A program made the position numbers and the translations under genes. This document shows, in pieces, positions 45,293-56,367 of a DNA stretch of 64,000 bases. The notes beneath the pieces were generated by a model. The model did not search any database and was not told the DNA's origin. It worked only from the letters and a program-made list of their open reading frames with translations. Numbering within the stretch: the stretch's first letter is position 1; each line of letters begins with the position of its first letter. The DNA is from Cyathus striatus (taxonomy: Eukaryota > Basidiomycota > Agaricomycetes > Agaricales > Nidulariaceae), in assembly GCA_025738555.1 (NCBI GenBank), contig JAOVFP010000004.1:5332001-5396000 (forward strand), in the 5' to 3' direction.

Positions 45293-48158
45293 CAGCTGAT
45301 GTAATATTGCTTAGTAATAGGCTATTCGAGCCTATGACTGACTGTTCAGCTGTTTCTTGGGTTATAGAAGTATAAAAAGTCTTTCTATTTATTTTTCTTG
45401 AATAATCTTCTTCTTGTAAGGCACATAATTTATATTGTTTACCCCCAGGACTGGGGTCAGTAATATGTATGTAAGTGCCTTCATTACATTCTTCAATTGA
45501 CACTCTATAATCTCTTTGCCATGGTCTTCCTAATAATACTTCAAAGGGTGTTCCTTCTTTGACATATAGATTTGCTCTAGTGGTTAATCCTCCACTAGAT
45601 AATTCTACATTCTCTATAAGTCCATTTAATCTTCCTTCACCACCATTTGCATCTGTCATGGTGATGGACTGAGTAACATCCATTGGCATACGAACAAGTT
45701 CATTTGCTAACTGTTCATTGATAATATTTAATTGAGATCCAGTATCAATTACAGCTTTAACTTCTTTTCCACCATGGTAAAGTTTAATTTTGATTAATGG
45801 GCCTTCACTTCTCAAATCAGTGGTAGCTACCATGGAATAGGGGTAAGATTGTTCATGTATGTAATGTGATGCTTTATTTGTGTTTGTGGGTGCAGTGGCA
45901 TTTTTAACCTTAAGACGTTCTTGTAAATTATAGGCTACTTCTTTGGAAGTACCTAATATGGTTTTAAGTGGCAATACCACATCCGTGTTTAGAATTGATT
46001 CTACAACTGATCTGGGGTCTGTTTGTGATGACAGCTCACTTTGACGTCCAACATTTTTGGCAGGCTTAGCTTCTTCTTTAAGAGGAGCTGGGCGAATTGT
46101 TTTCTTACTGTTCTCCACAATTCTTTCTTTCCAACTAGTCTTCCTTGCATCAACTGGGATATATTTTCCTTCCCCTGGAGTTTCCTCTGGAGATGCCATT
46201 TCAATGTCGTGTGCAGTTGTTTCTTTTCCCTTGGACTGAACACCATTATGTTGTTGGGGATGGTTCCGAAATGCGGGTTCGCCTTTACGAGGCTCAAATC
46301 TCACTTTTGGTTTCTGATCCAAGCGATCTTGAGTGGCAAATGGAGCTTGAGTTATTGGTTTCTGTCCAAGAGGTCGGGCTTCCCATCGATCTTGCTTACT
46401 CAATGGCTTAGCTGATGGTTTCCTATCAGGATCTTGGTTTGGTTTTCCATAGGGTTTACGTGGTACTTCAACTCCATCAAATATTAATTTCTGGGGATTC
46501 TTATTTGACTTCATTGTTCTTTCAGCCGGAAATACACGTACTAATGGCGCGACTTGTCCAGGTTGACAATCCTCTGGTGCGGCAAACACATACATAGGTT
46601 CATCTTCATCATCTGTGTCCGAATTAGGATCAATGAGGTAAGAACCATATTGTGAATTGTACACATGTTGTGACTCATCATCCCAATCAGAATGGTCTAC
46701 ATCTGATTCATTGATAGTGTAATGATGTGATTGCAGGTTGTCATAGTATGACTCTACATCAGATGAGATTGATATGAAGTTACTTGAAGGTGTTAAGTAA
46801 TGTGTGACAGCTTGGTATAAGGATTCCCCAGGTTTACGATAGATTCTGGTTCCATCTCCTAATGTATATTTACGTCCATAGCTATCCCATTTAATGATAC
46901 CCTTCTGTATGAAGTCTGCTAACTTTGGACAATCTCTCATCATATGTCCACTTTTCCCACACCCATAACACATTCCAGATTCAGCTGACATTCCAGATTG
47001 AAAGGGTGGGTTTGACATATTTATGTTGTTTGGAAAGGTAGCAGGTGACTTTGAAGGTTGTTCTGCTGGGATTCTGTATGTTCTTTGGACTATGTTACCC
47101 TTAGGAGGTTCTCGAATACATTTGGCAGCAAATCCTGTCTTATCTAATGTCAAAACTCTGTAGTACAATCCTGCATAGCGCTTGTCATTGAGTGACATTG
47201 CATTTAACTGGTGAATTAATTCTTCTATTTCTTCAGGACTACCCTGGTAACGTGCTACACCATTATTTGTCTCACCTGGTCTAGGTGCAACTGGTGGAAT
47301 TGGTGCAGGTGGAATTGGTGCAGGTAAAGATACTGTACGATTTTTAGTATCTTTCCTTTCTCTATCTTTCTTATGCTTCCTATCCTTCTTATGCCTTTGA
47401 GCCCTGATCTTTCTCTGAATTCTTTCCCATTCATAGTCTGAGTCATAATCAGATGACTCAGAATCGGAAAGATCAATATCTCTCCATTGTCTTCCTGTAC
47501 GGTTAGTTGAAAATAATAAATCAGTAAACTTACCTCTCTTGAAGTGTGATTCTGCTGCTTCGGTAATCTTTGACACAGTCCAAGGCTTGGCCATGTCATG
47601 TGTAGGCTCTCCTGCTACTAGCTTGGTTTCTAAAAGGTTCCTAAGATCTTCAGGAATTCCCATCCAGAAATATCCATTATATTGATCTGAGGTAATATGA
47701 TTCTTGTCCTTAAGGTATCCTGCAATTGACTTGTAATCACGAAAGTATTTCTTCCAATCATCCAATGTCATTATTGGTTCATGACTACTATAGGTAGCAA
47801 ATGTTACTAAATCTTCAGGCATATATGCTGCTTTGCCTCTTTCAGCATCATAGTAGTTAAGGATTTCTTCTTGAAGTCCTTTCCAACTATAAGCTGCCTC
47901 TTTCATATGATCTGATGTATCAATAAATCATTCCACTGCAGGTGAAACATATTCTTTAATCAGTTCACATTTATCTTTGTCTTCTGTAACATTGTACATG
48001 TCTAGTAGGCGATCATAATTTCTGATGAAGCGTACAACTTCAGAGTATTCGCCCTTGAAGGTGCGAGGAGCACCTCGCATACCTCTGAATGGCATGTCAT
48101 TCTTGGTATGTTTATGACTGGTTGGTCCTTCATTATCTTTGGGCTTGCTATCAGTCAT
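45078..48158 (-). pseudogene. gag: Ty3 element 2: gag-protease
   Basis: It starts at 48158. An in-frame TGA at 47928-47930 interrupts codon 77, after which the frame is open to 45078 (942 codons). Gag capsid-like sequence with MPFRGMRGAPRTFKG near the start is followed by a CCHC knuckle CYGCGKSGHMMRDC (about 46972-46931). After a long polar linker comes a retropepsin-like domain with AVIDTGSQLNII (about 45770-45735) and VLLGRPWQRDYRVSI (about 45545-45500). The knuckle-linker-protease order with a separate pol is known in agaricomycete Ty3 elements. The C-terminal 80 residues are Asn/Ser-rich and overlap the accessory ORF. Apart from the one TGA the frame shows no damage. Confidence 0.85.
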
Positions 48159-48340
48159 GGCTTGTAGTATTATTTATAGTGTGGGAAGTTATGTAAAGTT
48201 ATTTATAGGATGATGAGATTATTTATAGTTGAGAAGTGGTGATTAATATAGATAGAGTTGGAAGGTAACAATGTGTTTAATTGTTGTATGATTTATGAAT
48301 GTATAATGGGGCCAAAGAGAATATTCTGCTAAAAATATTT

Positions 48341-48358
48341 CCCTCGCGGTGGGCTCCA
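48341..48358 (-). other. Primer-binding site of Ty3 element 2
   Basis: On the minus strand TGGAGCCCACCGCGAGGG follows the LTR-like region and precedes gag by about 180 bp. A TGG start followed by a GC-rich stretch fits complementarity to a tRNA 3' end; which tRNA is not determined. Confidence 0.55.
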
Positions 48359-49460
48359 CTTTGTCGTTTAAGATTAAGATAATCTAAGGTGCTAACAGGA
48401 ATCGACTTTGTTCGTGTTACAACACCTGAGTGTCAGGAAATATTTAGCGAGGATATTCTTGAGAATTTGGTGGATGGTCTTGTACAGCAAAAGCTGTATG
48501 AATTGTATGAAACTTGGTATGAAGGGTAATGTACAGCAAAGGCTGTATATAATGACAAGTATAATGAAAGGGGTATAGTACACACTATAGACTTAATGCT
48601 ATATTTGGTGTGTATATTGTTTAGATCAATGCTTAACTTGCTTAGGACTGGACCTATGACTGAAGTATGCAATGATAAACTGTTCTCTGCTTCTAATACT
48701 GATACTGTTACTGTTACTTTGACTGTGACTGTGACTGTGACTGTGACTGCTTCGGTTTCTGTTACTGCTACTGTTACTGTTACTGACTGTACTGGCTGTG
48801 CTGATAAAACTGTACTAATAACTAATGACTAATGACAATTGGGTGAGACTACTGGGGGGTGGGTAGCTATCTATCTACTGCCAAACTGCCCTCCTTATAT
48901 ACCTTTTCCCAACCTGCTTAGTAATCCAATTCCCACTCTACCATCCTACATTGTTCTCCAAAATGAGTAGTGTGCAAGTATAGATTTTAGATCTGAGGCT
49001 GTACAGGACAATGGTATTTGAGAGTTAGTCAGCAGAGAACAATAGCTTATGTTAGCACAATGTGTAATGAATTACATTGTTCTAAATAAAGAGCTACATT
49101 GTTCTGGGCAAGAACAATAGGAGTCCATTTATATAACAATGGAGTAGAGAACAATAGATACCTATCTGCCATTGTGTAAACAATGGCAGTGAAAACAATG
49201 GAGTCATATATAAATAGTTTCACATTGTCTCTGAACAATGGGTAAAGAGTACAATGTAGTTCATTTATTATGAACAATAGGATTGAAAAACAATGGAGTT
49301 GTATATAAATAGTTTTCTCATTGTCTTCAAAAATAGGTGAATAGTACAATGCAGTTCATTTATTATGAACAATAGGATTGAAAAACAATGGAGTTGTATA
49401 TAAATAATCTCTCATTGTCTTCATACAATGGATGAATAACACAATGAAAGAGTGTCATAT
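48359..49460 (-). repeat. LTR-like region of Ty3 element 2, with TATA box and internal repeats
   Basis: Minus-strand order: a U3-like part (49460-48990) with three copies of a roughly 100 bp unit rich in ACAATG/CATTGT words; a strong TATA box TATATAAG (48901-48894); then a hexanucleotide-type CAGTAA/CAGTCA array (48790-48690), and an end near 48364 reading TAAACGACA. The outer boundary is not fixed because only one LTR is present. Confidence 0.55.
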
Positions 49461-49705
49461 TATCCTTTGTTAGTGCATTGTTTGTGCAAGCGATTAATTA
49501 TTGATATGTGTATAATGTTTAATGGTAATTTAAAAGTTATTTGTTCATGTAAGGTATTGGTTGTTCATGTATGGTATTGGGTATATTTGATTAGTAGTGT
49601 ATTGTATTATGTGATGGTGTGAAGTATTCAGTCATGTGACATGACAGTGCAATTTCTTTAATTGTGGTATACAGTGCATTTGCATGCATTATATATAATC
49701 AAAAA

Positions 49706-51997
49706 TCATGCCTGACAGTGTGAGTTTTCAATTGCATCAAATGCTTCTTCGAGTTCTTCAAGTGTTGTATCCTCGAATGTTTCAAAATTTTCTAGATCTG
49801 CATTATATTCCGAAGAACCAGAAGCTACCATTGGCGGTACCCATGTAAAGTCTTCCTGTAGTGAGTTAACGAGATTGATATCAACTCCATGTTGATCTCG
49901 GGTATGCATGTGAGCATGACGTCGTCGGGTTGGTCCAAGTCCTAAACCTTGATCAGTAAGTTCCCTGTGATATCGAGATCGCAATTTAGCTATGCGCTTC
50001 ATTGTTCTAATGGTCATGTTACAGCATTTTGCTGACTGTGTTCCACCCAAGTCTGAAAATAGTTGTTCAACTTCAGCAGCATGTGGAATGATAGAGAAAA
50101 GAACTATAGCAAGTTTTTTAATAGGGTGCTCGTCACTTTTCACCTGTAATGATTTCCACCAGTCTAATGCATCGACTTGGCCACCTGAGAAAGGTGATTT
50201 GCATAGATTATAGAGTTTTATATCATCTATAAGCCGTTTAGCATCAGCTACATTCCATTTCCAGCGATGGGCAAGAGATGCAGCAGTCTTGAGCATAAAA
50301 TCCAAAGTGCGCCCATTAGAAACCTGGGAGAGAGCAAGTTTACGACACAAAGGATGGAGAAATAGTGCAAGTGAGTGAAGCTCTGTATCCATTTCATGGA
50401 AACGTCAATTGAATACTGATCGTGAACTGCTCCAAAAATTGAAGTTTTCGTCATCTTCTTGACAGTACCAAAGCCGGAACATGTGTCGTGCACAGCGAAT
50501 AAGCTCCAGCATGCAGTCTGCAAGATTAGCTTCTCGAGATTCCAGATTCCCAATCGCATCAACGAGTGGCTTTGTTATCTTTACAAGCTGATTGAGTAGT
50601 GGCCAGTAGGTGTTGTTTACATCTATAATAGTATCTCGAACATCATGTGAAACAGGTGAAAGACCATTAATCCGTCTTGCTGCATCTCGTCGGACACATA
50701 TACGTGCAAGTGCATTCCTGTTACACTAAAAGTAAGTATTTTAATTCAATATATATAATGCTATGACATACCTATGATCAAGAACACTTAGAGACAGGAG
50801 AATAAGTGAATACCACCGAGTTTCACAGTGTTTTTTAAGTGAGCGAGTGACATTATCATGAGCAGCTTCATCCTTAAGCTGCCCCCCCCAAAAATGCGAA
50901 CAGTTGAAGAACGTCACAATGCGAACAGTCTTTTTTATGATATTTTTTATAGCAGGAAAGGCTACAATTTCTCCAATAATTGTGTTAATGCCATGGAGAA
51001 AGCAAGCGAATGTCTATAGCACCCCAAAGTTAGAACGTAAGAAACACTACAACACTCAGAATACTTACCAGAACGGAATCATACTTCTGTTGAAAACGTT
51101 GACGCCATACTCGCATTACCGTAGGATTATCAGTAGTAGCAGCAATGAAATGGCCACCAGACTCTAGTCCCATGTGGGTGAATGCTTTCATCGACAATTC
51201 CCAGAGATTGTCTGCTGAACCACGTTGACCAGTCATATCATCAACACTAATAATAATAGGGTGCCGATTTACTTCAGCTGCAACAGTAGCATAAACACTA
51301 CGCTTCAGCTTATCCTCCCATCCATCCAAAAGGATTGTTAGCATCTTTCGCTCCTGGAGTTGATTAAGGTCCAATAACTGACAGTCTGCATACTGACTAT
51401 CAATAAGTGAGTGGGAAACAACATATCGTGATGGAACTTGATAGGTAGGACGAATAATGTTCATAAATTTATTGAGGAAAGGGTTTTCGACAGCAAGGAA
51501 AGGAATGTTTCCGTGAATTAAGAATCTAAAAATATTACTATGCCTTAATTTGGAATATGGCTGGGACGAAAAGTTACATACTTGAAAAGATTTAAATCTG
51601 CTTCTTGCCTCTGACCCTCCGTAAGTCCATAATCAACATATCCATCAAGAGTACTGGTCTTCCTTTTCTTGCTTGCAACCGTCACATTCTGAACCTCCAC
51701 AACATCTGGCTCTGCATCTGGTACCAATGAAACCGAGCTACTCCCTGCTCCCTGTCTTTGCACTGGATGTTTCACTGGTTTAGATAATATCTGCAGAGCC
51801 TCGCTTCGGACAACAGGTGGAACATTCTTGCATTCCCTCGTGTCTGACAAATGCTTCACATGCAATTTGTCACGTCCCTCAACAACGGCATTGCAATGAT
51901 GACATTTCCATTCATAGCGATTGTGACCAATGCTTCTAAATTTATCGAAGTTGCTGGTGATGATATCAAGCTGCTTCTGGCCGGTTTTTGAAGCCAT
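49706..51997 (-). pseudogene. hAT-family transposase with BED-type finger (4 exons, one premature stop)
   Basis: Exons on the minus strand: 51997-51582, 51525-51069, 51013-50772 and 50717-49706, joined by GT..AG introns that preserve frame, about 708 codons. N-terminus: BED-like finger WKCHHCNAVVEGRD then HVKHLSDTREC. Middle: DUF659-like region LDGWEDKLKRSVYATVAAEV with GGHFIAATTDNPTVM. Then the conserved ETRWYS. C-terminus: hAT dimerisation region from WWKSL through LAIVLFSIIPHAAEVEQLFS. This is the cut-and-paste transposase of hAT elements. An in-frame TGA at 50405-50407 (exon 4) would remove the dimerisation region, so the copy is probably inactive. Terminal inverted repeats were not identified with confidence; CTGCC-rich DNA lies upstream. 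Confidence 0.85.
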
Positions 51998-52310
51998 GTG
52001 TAATAATAATGTGAGAACTTAAAGAAGTAGTAGACAATACTGCTGCAGTGCGTCAAAATCAAAAATGTGTTGATATCTACCATGCTGTCATACCCACTGC
52101 AAGCCTTCAGCCATCCCTGAGATGAAGTTTTTGATGAGCTGTACAGTTCTATCAACCCCAATTCCCTTAACTGTCCATATTTTGATGAAATTAGCGAGGG
52201 CTGCCGAGATCTGGTGAGATCTATTCTGCCATATACTGCCAGACCCCCTCTCGTTCTGCCATTCTGCCAAGGTTCTGCCTGTCATATTGGCAGAATCATA
52301 TCTATTCTGC
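51998..52310. other. Subterminal DNA upstream of the hAT gene
   Basis: 52220-52310 holds repeated TCTGCCA/TTCTGCC words in both orientations (TTCTGCCAT, GGCAGAAT). Such short motif clusters are usual near hAT ends, but no end or target duplication could be fixed. Confidence 0.4.
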
Positions 52311-52553
52311 CAACAACACTAGTTATAACAGCCACCTACAATGGAACTTCTGTTGCTTCTTCAACCTCTGCTGTGCCTACTTCGATGCAATCAGCAGGGG
52401 CAGCAACCTTCATAAACGATTTGCAGCAAAGGCAATAAGCACAGACAAAATTGCAGCAGCTGTCTTATTACCCATCATCTTCCTCTCCCTCCTCATTGCA
52501 ACCATCCTCAAAGGGAGAATCAGACTGGTGTGGGTGTACGAGGAGGAGTGACT
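52311..52553 (+). pseudogene. C-terminal fragment of a single-pass membrane protein
   Basis: The frame from 52311 gives a Thr/Ser-rich stalk (TATYNGTSVASSTSAVPTS). After a one-base shift near 52425, a classic membrane helix follows (IAAAVLLPIIFLSLLIATIL), then a basic stop KGR and an acidic end EEE before TGA 52551-52553. This looks like the stalk, transmembrane helix and short tail of a basidiomycete surface protein. No ectodomain is present, since hAT DNA lies directly upstream. Probably a truncated, frameshifted relic; the original protein is unknown. Confidence 0.45.
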
Positions 52554-53561
52554 ACTGATGTTGGCCTTCGGCACCCTCCCCCGAGGCCATCTGGAGAATG
52601 CTGCACCTCATTCACTGACTCTGTGACTTGTCAATCAAGAGTCAGCTTCGCAGACGCCCCTCATCCCTCTGGAACGCAAATCTCGCGCGTTTCACGTCGG
52701 ACATGTCCCTCCTGTCCCTGCCCTCCTCAATATCACCACTGACATGGAGAGTAAGGAGGGAGAGGGGGAGATGAGTCCTCATCAGGTGGTAGGTGCAATG
52801 TCGCTTATGCCTGAGGATATTCGGGTGAGGATTGCAAGGAATGCTGATAAGAGAGAGGAGGATGTGAGGAGGAAGGAGGAGCAGAGCGGGGGGATGGAGG
52901 GTGATGAGGTGTTGGCTGCATTGAGCTGTAAGCCATTTCGCATTTTTGGTTTCATTTCGAGTTTTTTGCCATTCGCTGGGGGTGGTTCATATTCAAACAT
53001 TTTTCTTTATTCTGTGTGGCTGGCATTTTATGTTTTACTTTGTGGATTTTTGCTTGGACATATGTGGATTTGCCGTCATCAGGTTGGCAAGGGCAACCTG
53101 AAAGGGATGAAGGAGGGGTAACAATACTGGTTTCTTTACCCCCTTCCCTGGCGAAGCTTCGAGCTGTATCATCTGGTTGCTTCCATATGTTGGCTGGTGG
53201 GTTTGTGGTGTGGTGTGCTTCCTGCTTCCTGTTGTTTGCTTCGAGCACGATTTGGTTTGAGGAGGAGGAAGGAGGGGGGAGAATTGGTTTCTCTATCTAC
53301 CTTTTTCGTATTCTCGTTCTTGTTTGGGTACACCACCATTTTTGGGTTTGAGTCATGGTGAGTCCTCTGCCTCTTGCGCGCATGGTTGTTCTCCTGATTT
53401 GATGCATTTGTTGGGAGTGAGCTTTGGTTTTCATACCCTTTCGTTGCGGGCGATGTTGGGTATCAGCCATTTGTTTGTCTTTCATTCATCAAGTTGGATT
53501 GACTTTTTGTGCTTTTTTCTATTGGCTGTTTGGTTTTGCTACGGCTGCTGCTGTGGAACCG
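52554..53561 (+). other. Hypothetical ORFs of uncertain status
   Basis: 52744-53121 encodes 125 residues: an acidic/basic N-terminus (REEDVRRKEEQSGG) and a hydrophobic C-terminal half (IFLYSVWLAFYVLLCGFLLG) that could span a membrane. The same frame is open upstream to about 52621 after a TGA. 53016-53351 (another frame) is also hydrophobic. Neither matches a family I know. They may be the cytoplasmic part of the preceding membrane-protein relic. Confidence 0.25.
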
Positions 53562-53926
53562 TCTCTTACATACATGTGCTACGGCGCATGCAGATTGGGA
53601 CTATGCGCAAATAAGAGCTTATTCATGTGGACAATTGTAATGTAAGGGTGTATGAATCATTTATTCCGCTCTATGCATCCAATGAAACTTTTGTAATGTT
53701 CATTCCGGACCTATGTCTCTTATCCATTGATGCCTTTTGAGTTCTTACATCACATGGTATAAGTTTTATCACGTTTACTTTCTAACTTGACAGACTTGAT
53801 CGTTCTATCTATGGGATGAACTCGGTATTCCCCATGACCGCAAGAAGCAGTTGGAATTTGTATGGATCTTAATCGGCTCTCATGATCATTAACTTTGTCT
53901 CGAGGCCTGGAGTCCTGGACAAACTA

Positions 53927-55233
53927 CAGTTGGCGACAGTCAAACTCAGCAAATTTTGTACAGCTTCAATGAAATTTTTTTGCAGAAAAATAACTTCATA
54001 TTCGAAATCAGAGACCTTTAAAACGTACAAATAACTACTTTAGAACTTTTTTTATGGCTATGAAAAGTGGCCAAATTTTTTGGACAAAATAATAAATTGT
54101 TTGTACCCTTATCGCACTGTGGGAGCATTGACATTAGTCCAGTGAAATAAAGGAATAATTTCTCGTTCTCCTGGAGCAAGAACTGGTTCTATGTGCACCA
54201 ACTCGGGTCCATCATAATGAACTATGCGTGCTTTGAATTTCTTCATCAAAGGTAAAAAAAAATTCTCTCGATAATAAACCACATCAGCTCGCTCATGACC
54301 ATCCATATAAACTCCCTTTTTAACTGTAGGACCTTTTACATATTCTTTAGGGTGCTCTGTATATTACTTAAATGACAATTGTTTGTTAGATATAATGCCC
54401 TCGTACCCTTTTTAGGAATATCCTTCTTTCTTAATTCAGGAGGCACCCATTCATCATCACCATTGTCCAGCTCATGTGCCATATCCACCAGATTACCCAC
54501 AAGATCAATGTCTTCCCACAAGTCCTCCTCCAACTCAGCATCATCATCAGACTCTACAAGATTCTCCTCCCTCTCCCAGTCTACCCTAGTGCTATCCAAC
54601 TGAATTGGGATGTTGATGAGTGGAATGTTTGCATCATTGGAAATATCTGATGGTACCAGTGATGCCTGAGATGAATTTCGCAAGCCAGTTAAGTTGGTTT
54701 TCTGTTTTTTGAGTGGGCGACTTCGTTGTTTACTTATAGCAATAGACTATTGTTGAGTAGAAGGTGGTGTACTGTATTGCGACAGCGATAGCCTTACCTA
54801 AATAACATATCCACTTCTCAGAGCACTTGATAGCATATTTAACTCCGGAGCGATAACAGTTTTATCCTCTGATTGCTTGCATGTGATATCATGTGACAAC
54901 GGTAAATCAGTACCAACTTCACACTTATGCAAATTTCATCGAATTTTTGCTCAACAACCACTCACGTTGGAGATACAAAACTTTTAGAACAGGATCTATA
55001 CGATTAAATAATGCTAATGACACTTTATTTGAGATTTAAATGAATTTATTACAGGGTGGCCAAATTTTTGGGTAGGAAAAAAATCTATTTCTATTTTTAC
55101 AAGGAACGGCTCATACGATTCACTTGAAATTGGTACCGATCGAAAGCTATTTAAAGCCTCTTTCAATCCCGAAGAAGTCCGAGGCAAAAAAAAATCGTTG
55201 ATTTTTTTTGCTGAGTTTGACTGTCGCCAACTG
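53927..55233. mobile_element. Tc1/mariner-type element, nonautonomous (1307 bp)
   Basis: Perfect 27 bp terminal inverted repeats, starting CAGTTGGCGACAGTCAAACT (53927-53953) and mirrored at 55207-55233, are flanked by TA on both sides (53925-53926 and 55234-55235). Other copies of this promoter lack the insert. It contains only part of a transposase (54109-54683, minus). Confidence 0.9.
54109..54683 (-). pseudogene. Fragment of a fungal mariner-like transposase
   Basis: Two frames: 54683-54336, an acidic N-terminal region (EDLWEDIDLV, DDEWVPPELRKKDIPKKGTR), and 54306-54109 with YMDGHERADVVYYRENFFLP preceding a HYDGPEL region and LAPGEREI. MDGHE(R/K)xDVVxYR is a hallmark upstream of the first catalytic Asp in a basidiomycete DDE transposase family. 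The catalytic DDE half after the LFHW stretch is missing. About 30 bp and a frame change separate the two pieces. It is a nonfunctional remnant inside the mariner-type element. Confidence 0.7.
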
Positions 55234-55391
55234 TACCACAAACTGTTAGCAATAATGGAGATTAATAAATGTTTGGCCTGAAATAGCATTTATATACAGC
55301 CAACGTTGCTTCGTCTCTTTGTTCTTTCTTTCTTCCTCCATTCACCAACCATTCTTACTATTCCCCAGTTTTACCTCCTTGCTCCAACACC

Positions 55392-56154
55392 ATGGAAGTT
55401 GATATGTCCTCGACTGCTTTGCTGGAAAGGATTGGAGAACCTGGACGAAAATCGAACGTCCCAGGTACAGTACATATAGGGATATTTTGGTCTTGGGGAT
55501 TATTTATTTTATATTCTTTGCAGATGCAGATTCCAACACCCTGTTTAAATCCGAGGGTATCCCGCGCACCGTCAAAGGTACTCGTACTAATTTTCCTTTG
55601 AAAGTAAAATCTCTCACATTAGCAAGTATAGACAACAGTTCAGCTATCCCGGATGGTAAGCTACTGTCACCATCTAAAAAATGAGGCACATTACAATAGT
55701 CTCATGATACGCAGCCGTAGAGGAGCTCTACAATGTCGAAGGTACATCCTGTAAAATCCCTCAGTCGAGAGTTCTTAATAGCAGTAGCTCACTCATGGCA
55801 TATAGCTGCCCACACCCAAGCTAGGCCGGGTATTCTGGACAACACCGAAGGTACTCGTACAAGTGAGTATAATTTCCTTTGAAAATGAAAATCTCTTACA
55901 TTCGCACGTATAGGCAACAGTTCAGCAAATGGTAAGCAATCGCTAGTGACATATCTCACAATTATTTCAGGATATGCAACCCATCATCAAGCTTGTCGCA
56001 GTCAACTGCAAGAGCCAAGTGACTTGAGTAAATTAAGCCATGAACATAAATCCCGGCCTGCAGTCCCGAATCCAGGTATCTATTTCCCTACCTCCCTAAA
56101 ATCAATCTACATCATTGCTCATGTGTATGGGCAGGTGTAGACTTAGATGGCTGA
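55392..56154 (+). CDS. Phase-1 micro-exon family protein, copy D (8 exons)
   Basis: Same unrecognised family as 2961-3902 and 7295-9420. Exons: 55392-55464, 55524-55577, 55632-55655, 55715-55741, 55806-55850, 55914-55931, 55971-56075 and 56135-56154. All introns are GT..AG in phase 1, and internal exons (54, 24, 27, 45, 18, 105 nt) are multiples of three. The product is 121 residues. The exon ACAACAGTTCAGC (55632) and the 18 nt exon GCAACAGTTCAGC (55914), with the introns preceding them (GTACTCGTAC...GTATAG), are duplicates, showing tandem growth of an exon-intron module. Where copy C has an acceptor ATACAG, this copy has GCAAC and an upstream TTTCAG keeps the frame. The last exon ends early at TGA 56152-56154; the same frame then stays open to TAG 56317-56319 with an acidic C-terminus, so the stop may be a lesion. 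Confidence 0.6.
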
Positions 56155-56367
56155 TCGAGACTCCTAAACAAACACAATTCTTCGCCACCAGTAAAACACA
56201 CTACAACACGTGGCTCAGGCAGAATAATCTCACTAGGTGACAGATTAGGAGGTGCGGCAACAGATGACTCAATGGAAAATGATATGTCAGAGGACTCGGA
56301 TGGGGGCGACTTTTCCTAGCACATAATCTATTAGGTAAGGAGAGAGCTTGTGGATGGGCTGCATACT
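56155..56367 (+). other. Post-stop remnant of copy D and its 3' flank
   Basis: 56155-56319 remains open in the copy D frame and encodes a Gly/Ser stretch and an acidic end (DDSMENDMSEDSDGGDFS), reminiscent of the last exon of copy C. Confidence 0.5.

Larger units (their letters stand above)
39363..49460 (-). mobile_element. Truncated Ty3/gypsy retrotransposon 2 (minus strand)
   Basis: Order on the minus strand: LTR-like region (about 49460-48359), primer-binding site, gag-protease (48158-45078), accessory ORF (45292-42140), spacer, pol (40587-39363). There is no 3' LTR, and the RNase H and integrase parts are lost. It is separate from the chromovirus in gag, protease and RT sequence and lacks a visible chromodomain. 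The right boundary is approximate because no second LTR is available for comparison. Confidence 0.8.
53562..55391 (+). promoter_or_regulatory. Promoter of phase-1 gene copy D, split by a mariner element
   Basis: 53562-53924 and 55236-55391 together match the block at 6800-7294, including the TTTATATA box (55289-55296) and the ATTCCCCAGTT leader. The TA-flanked insertion at 53927-55233 separates the distal part from the TATA box by 1.3 kb. Confidence 0.65.

Noticed and set aside
48596..48832. Val/Thr-repeat ORF (78 codons)
   Set aside because: It is a hexanucleotide-type repeat inside the LTR-like region of the Ty3 element.
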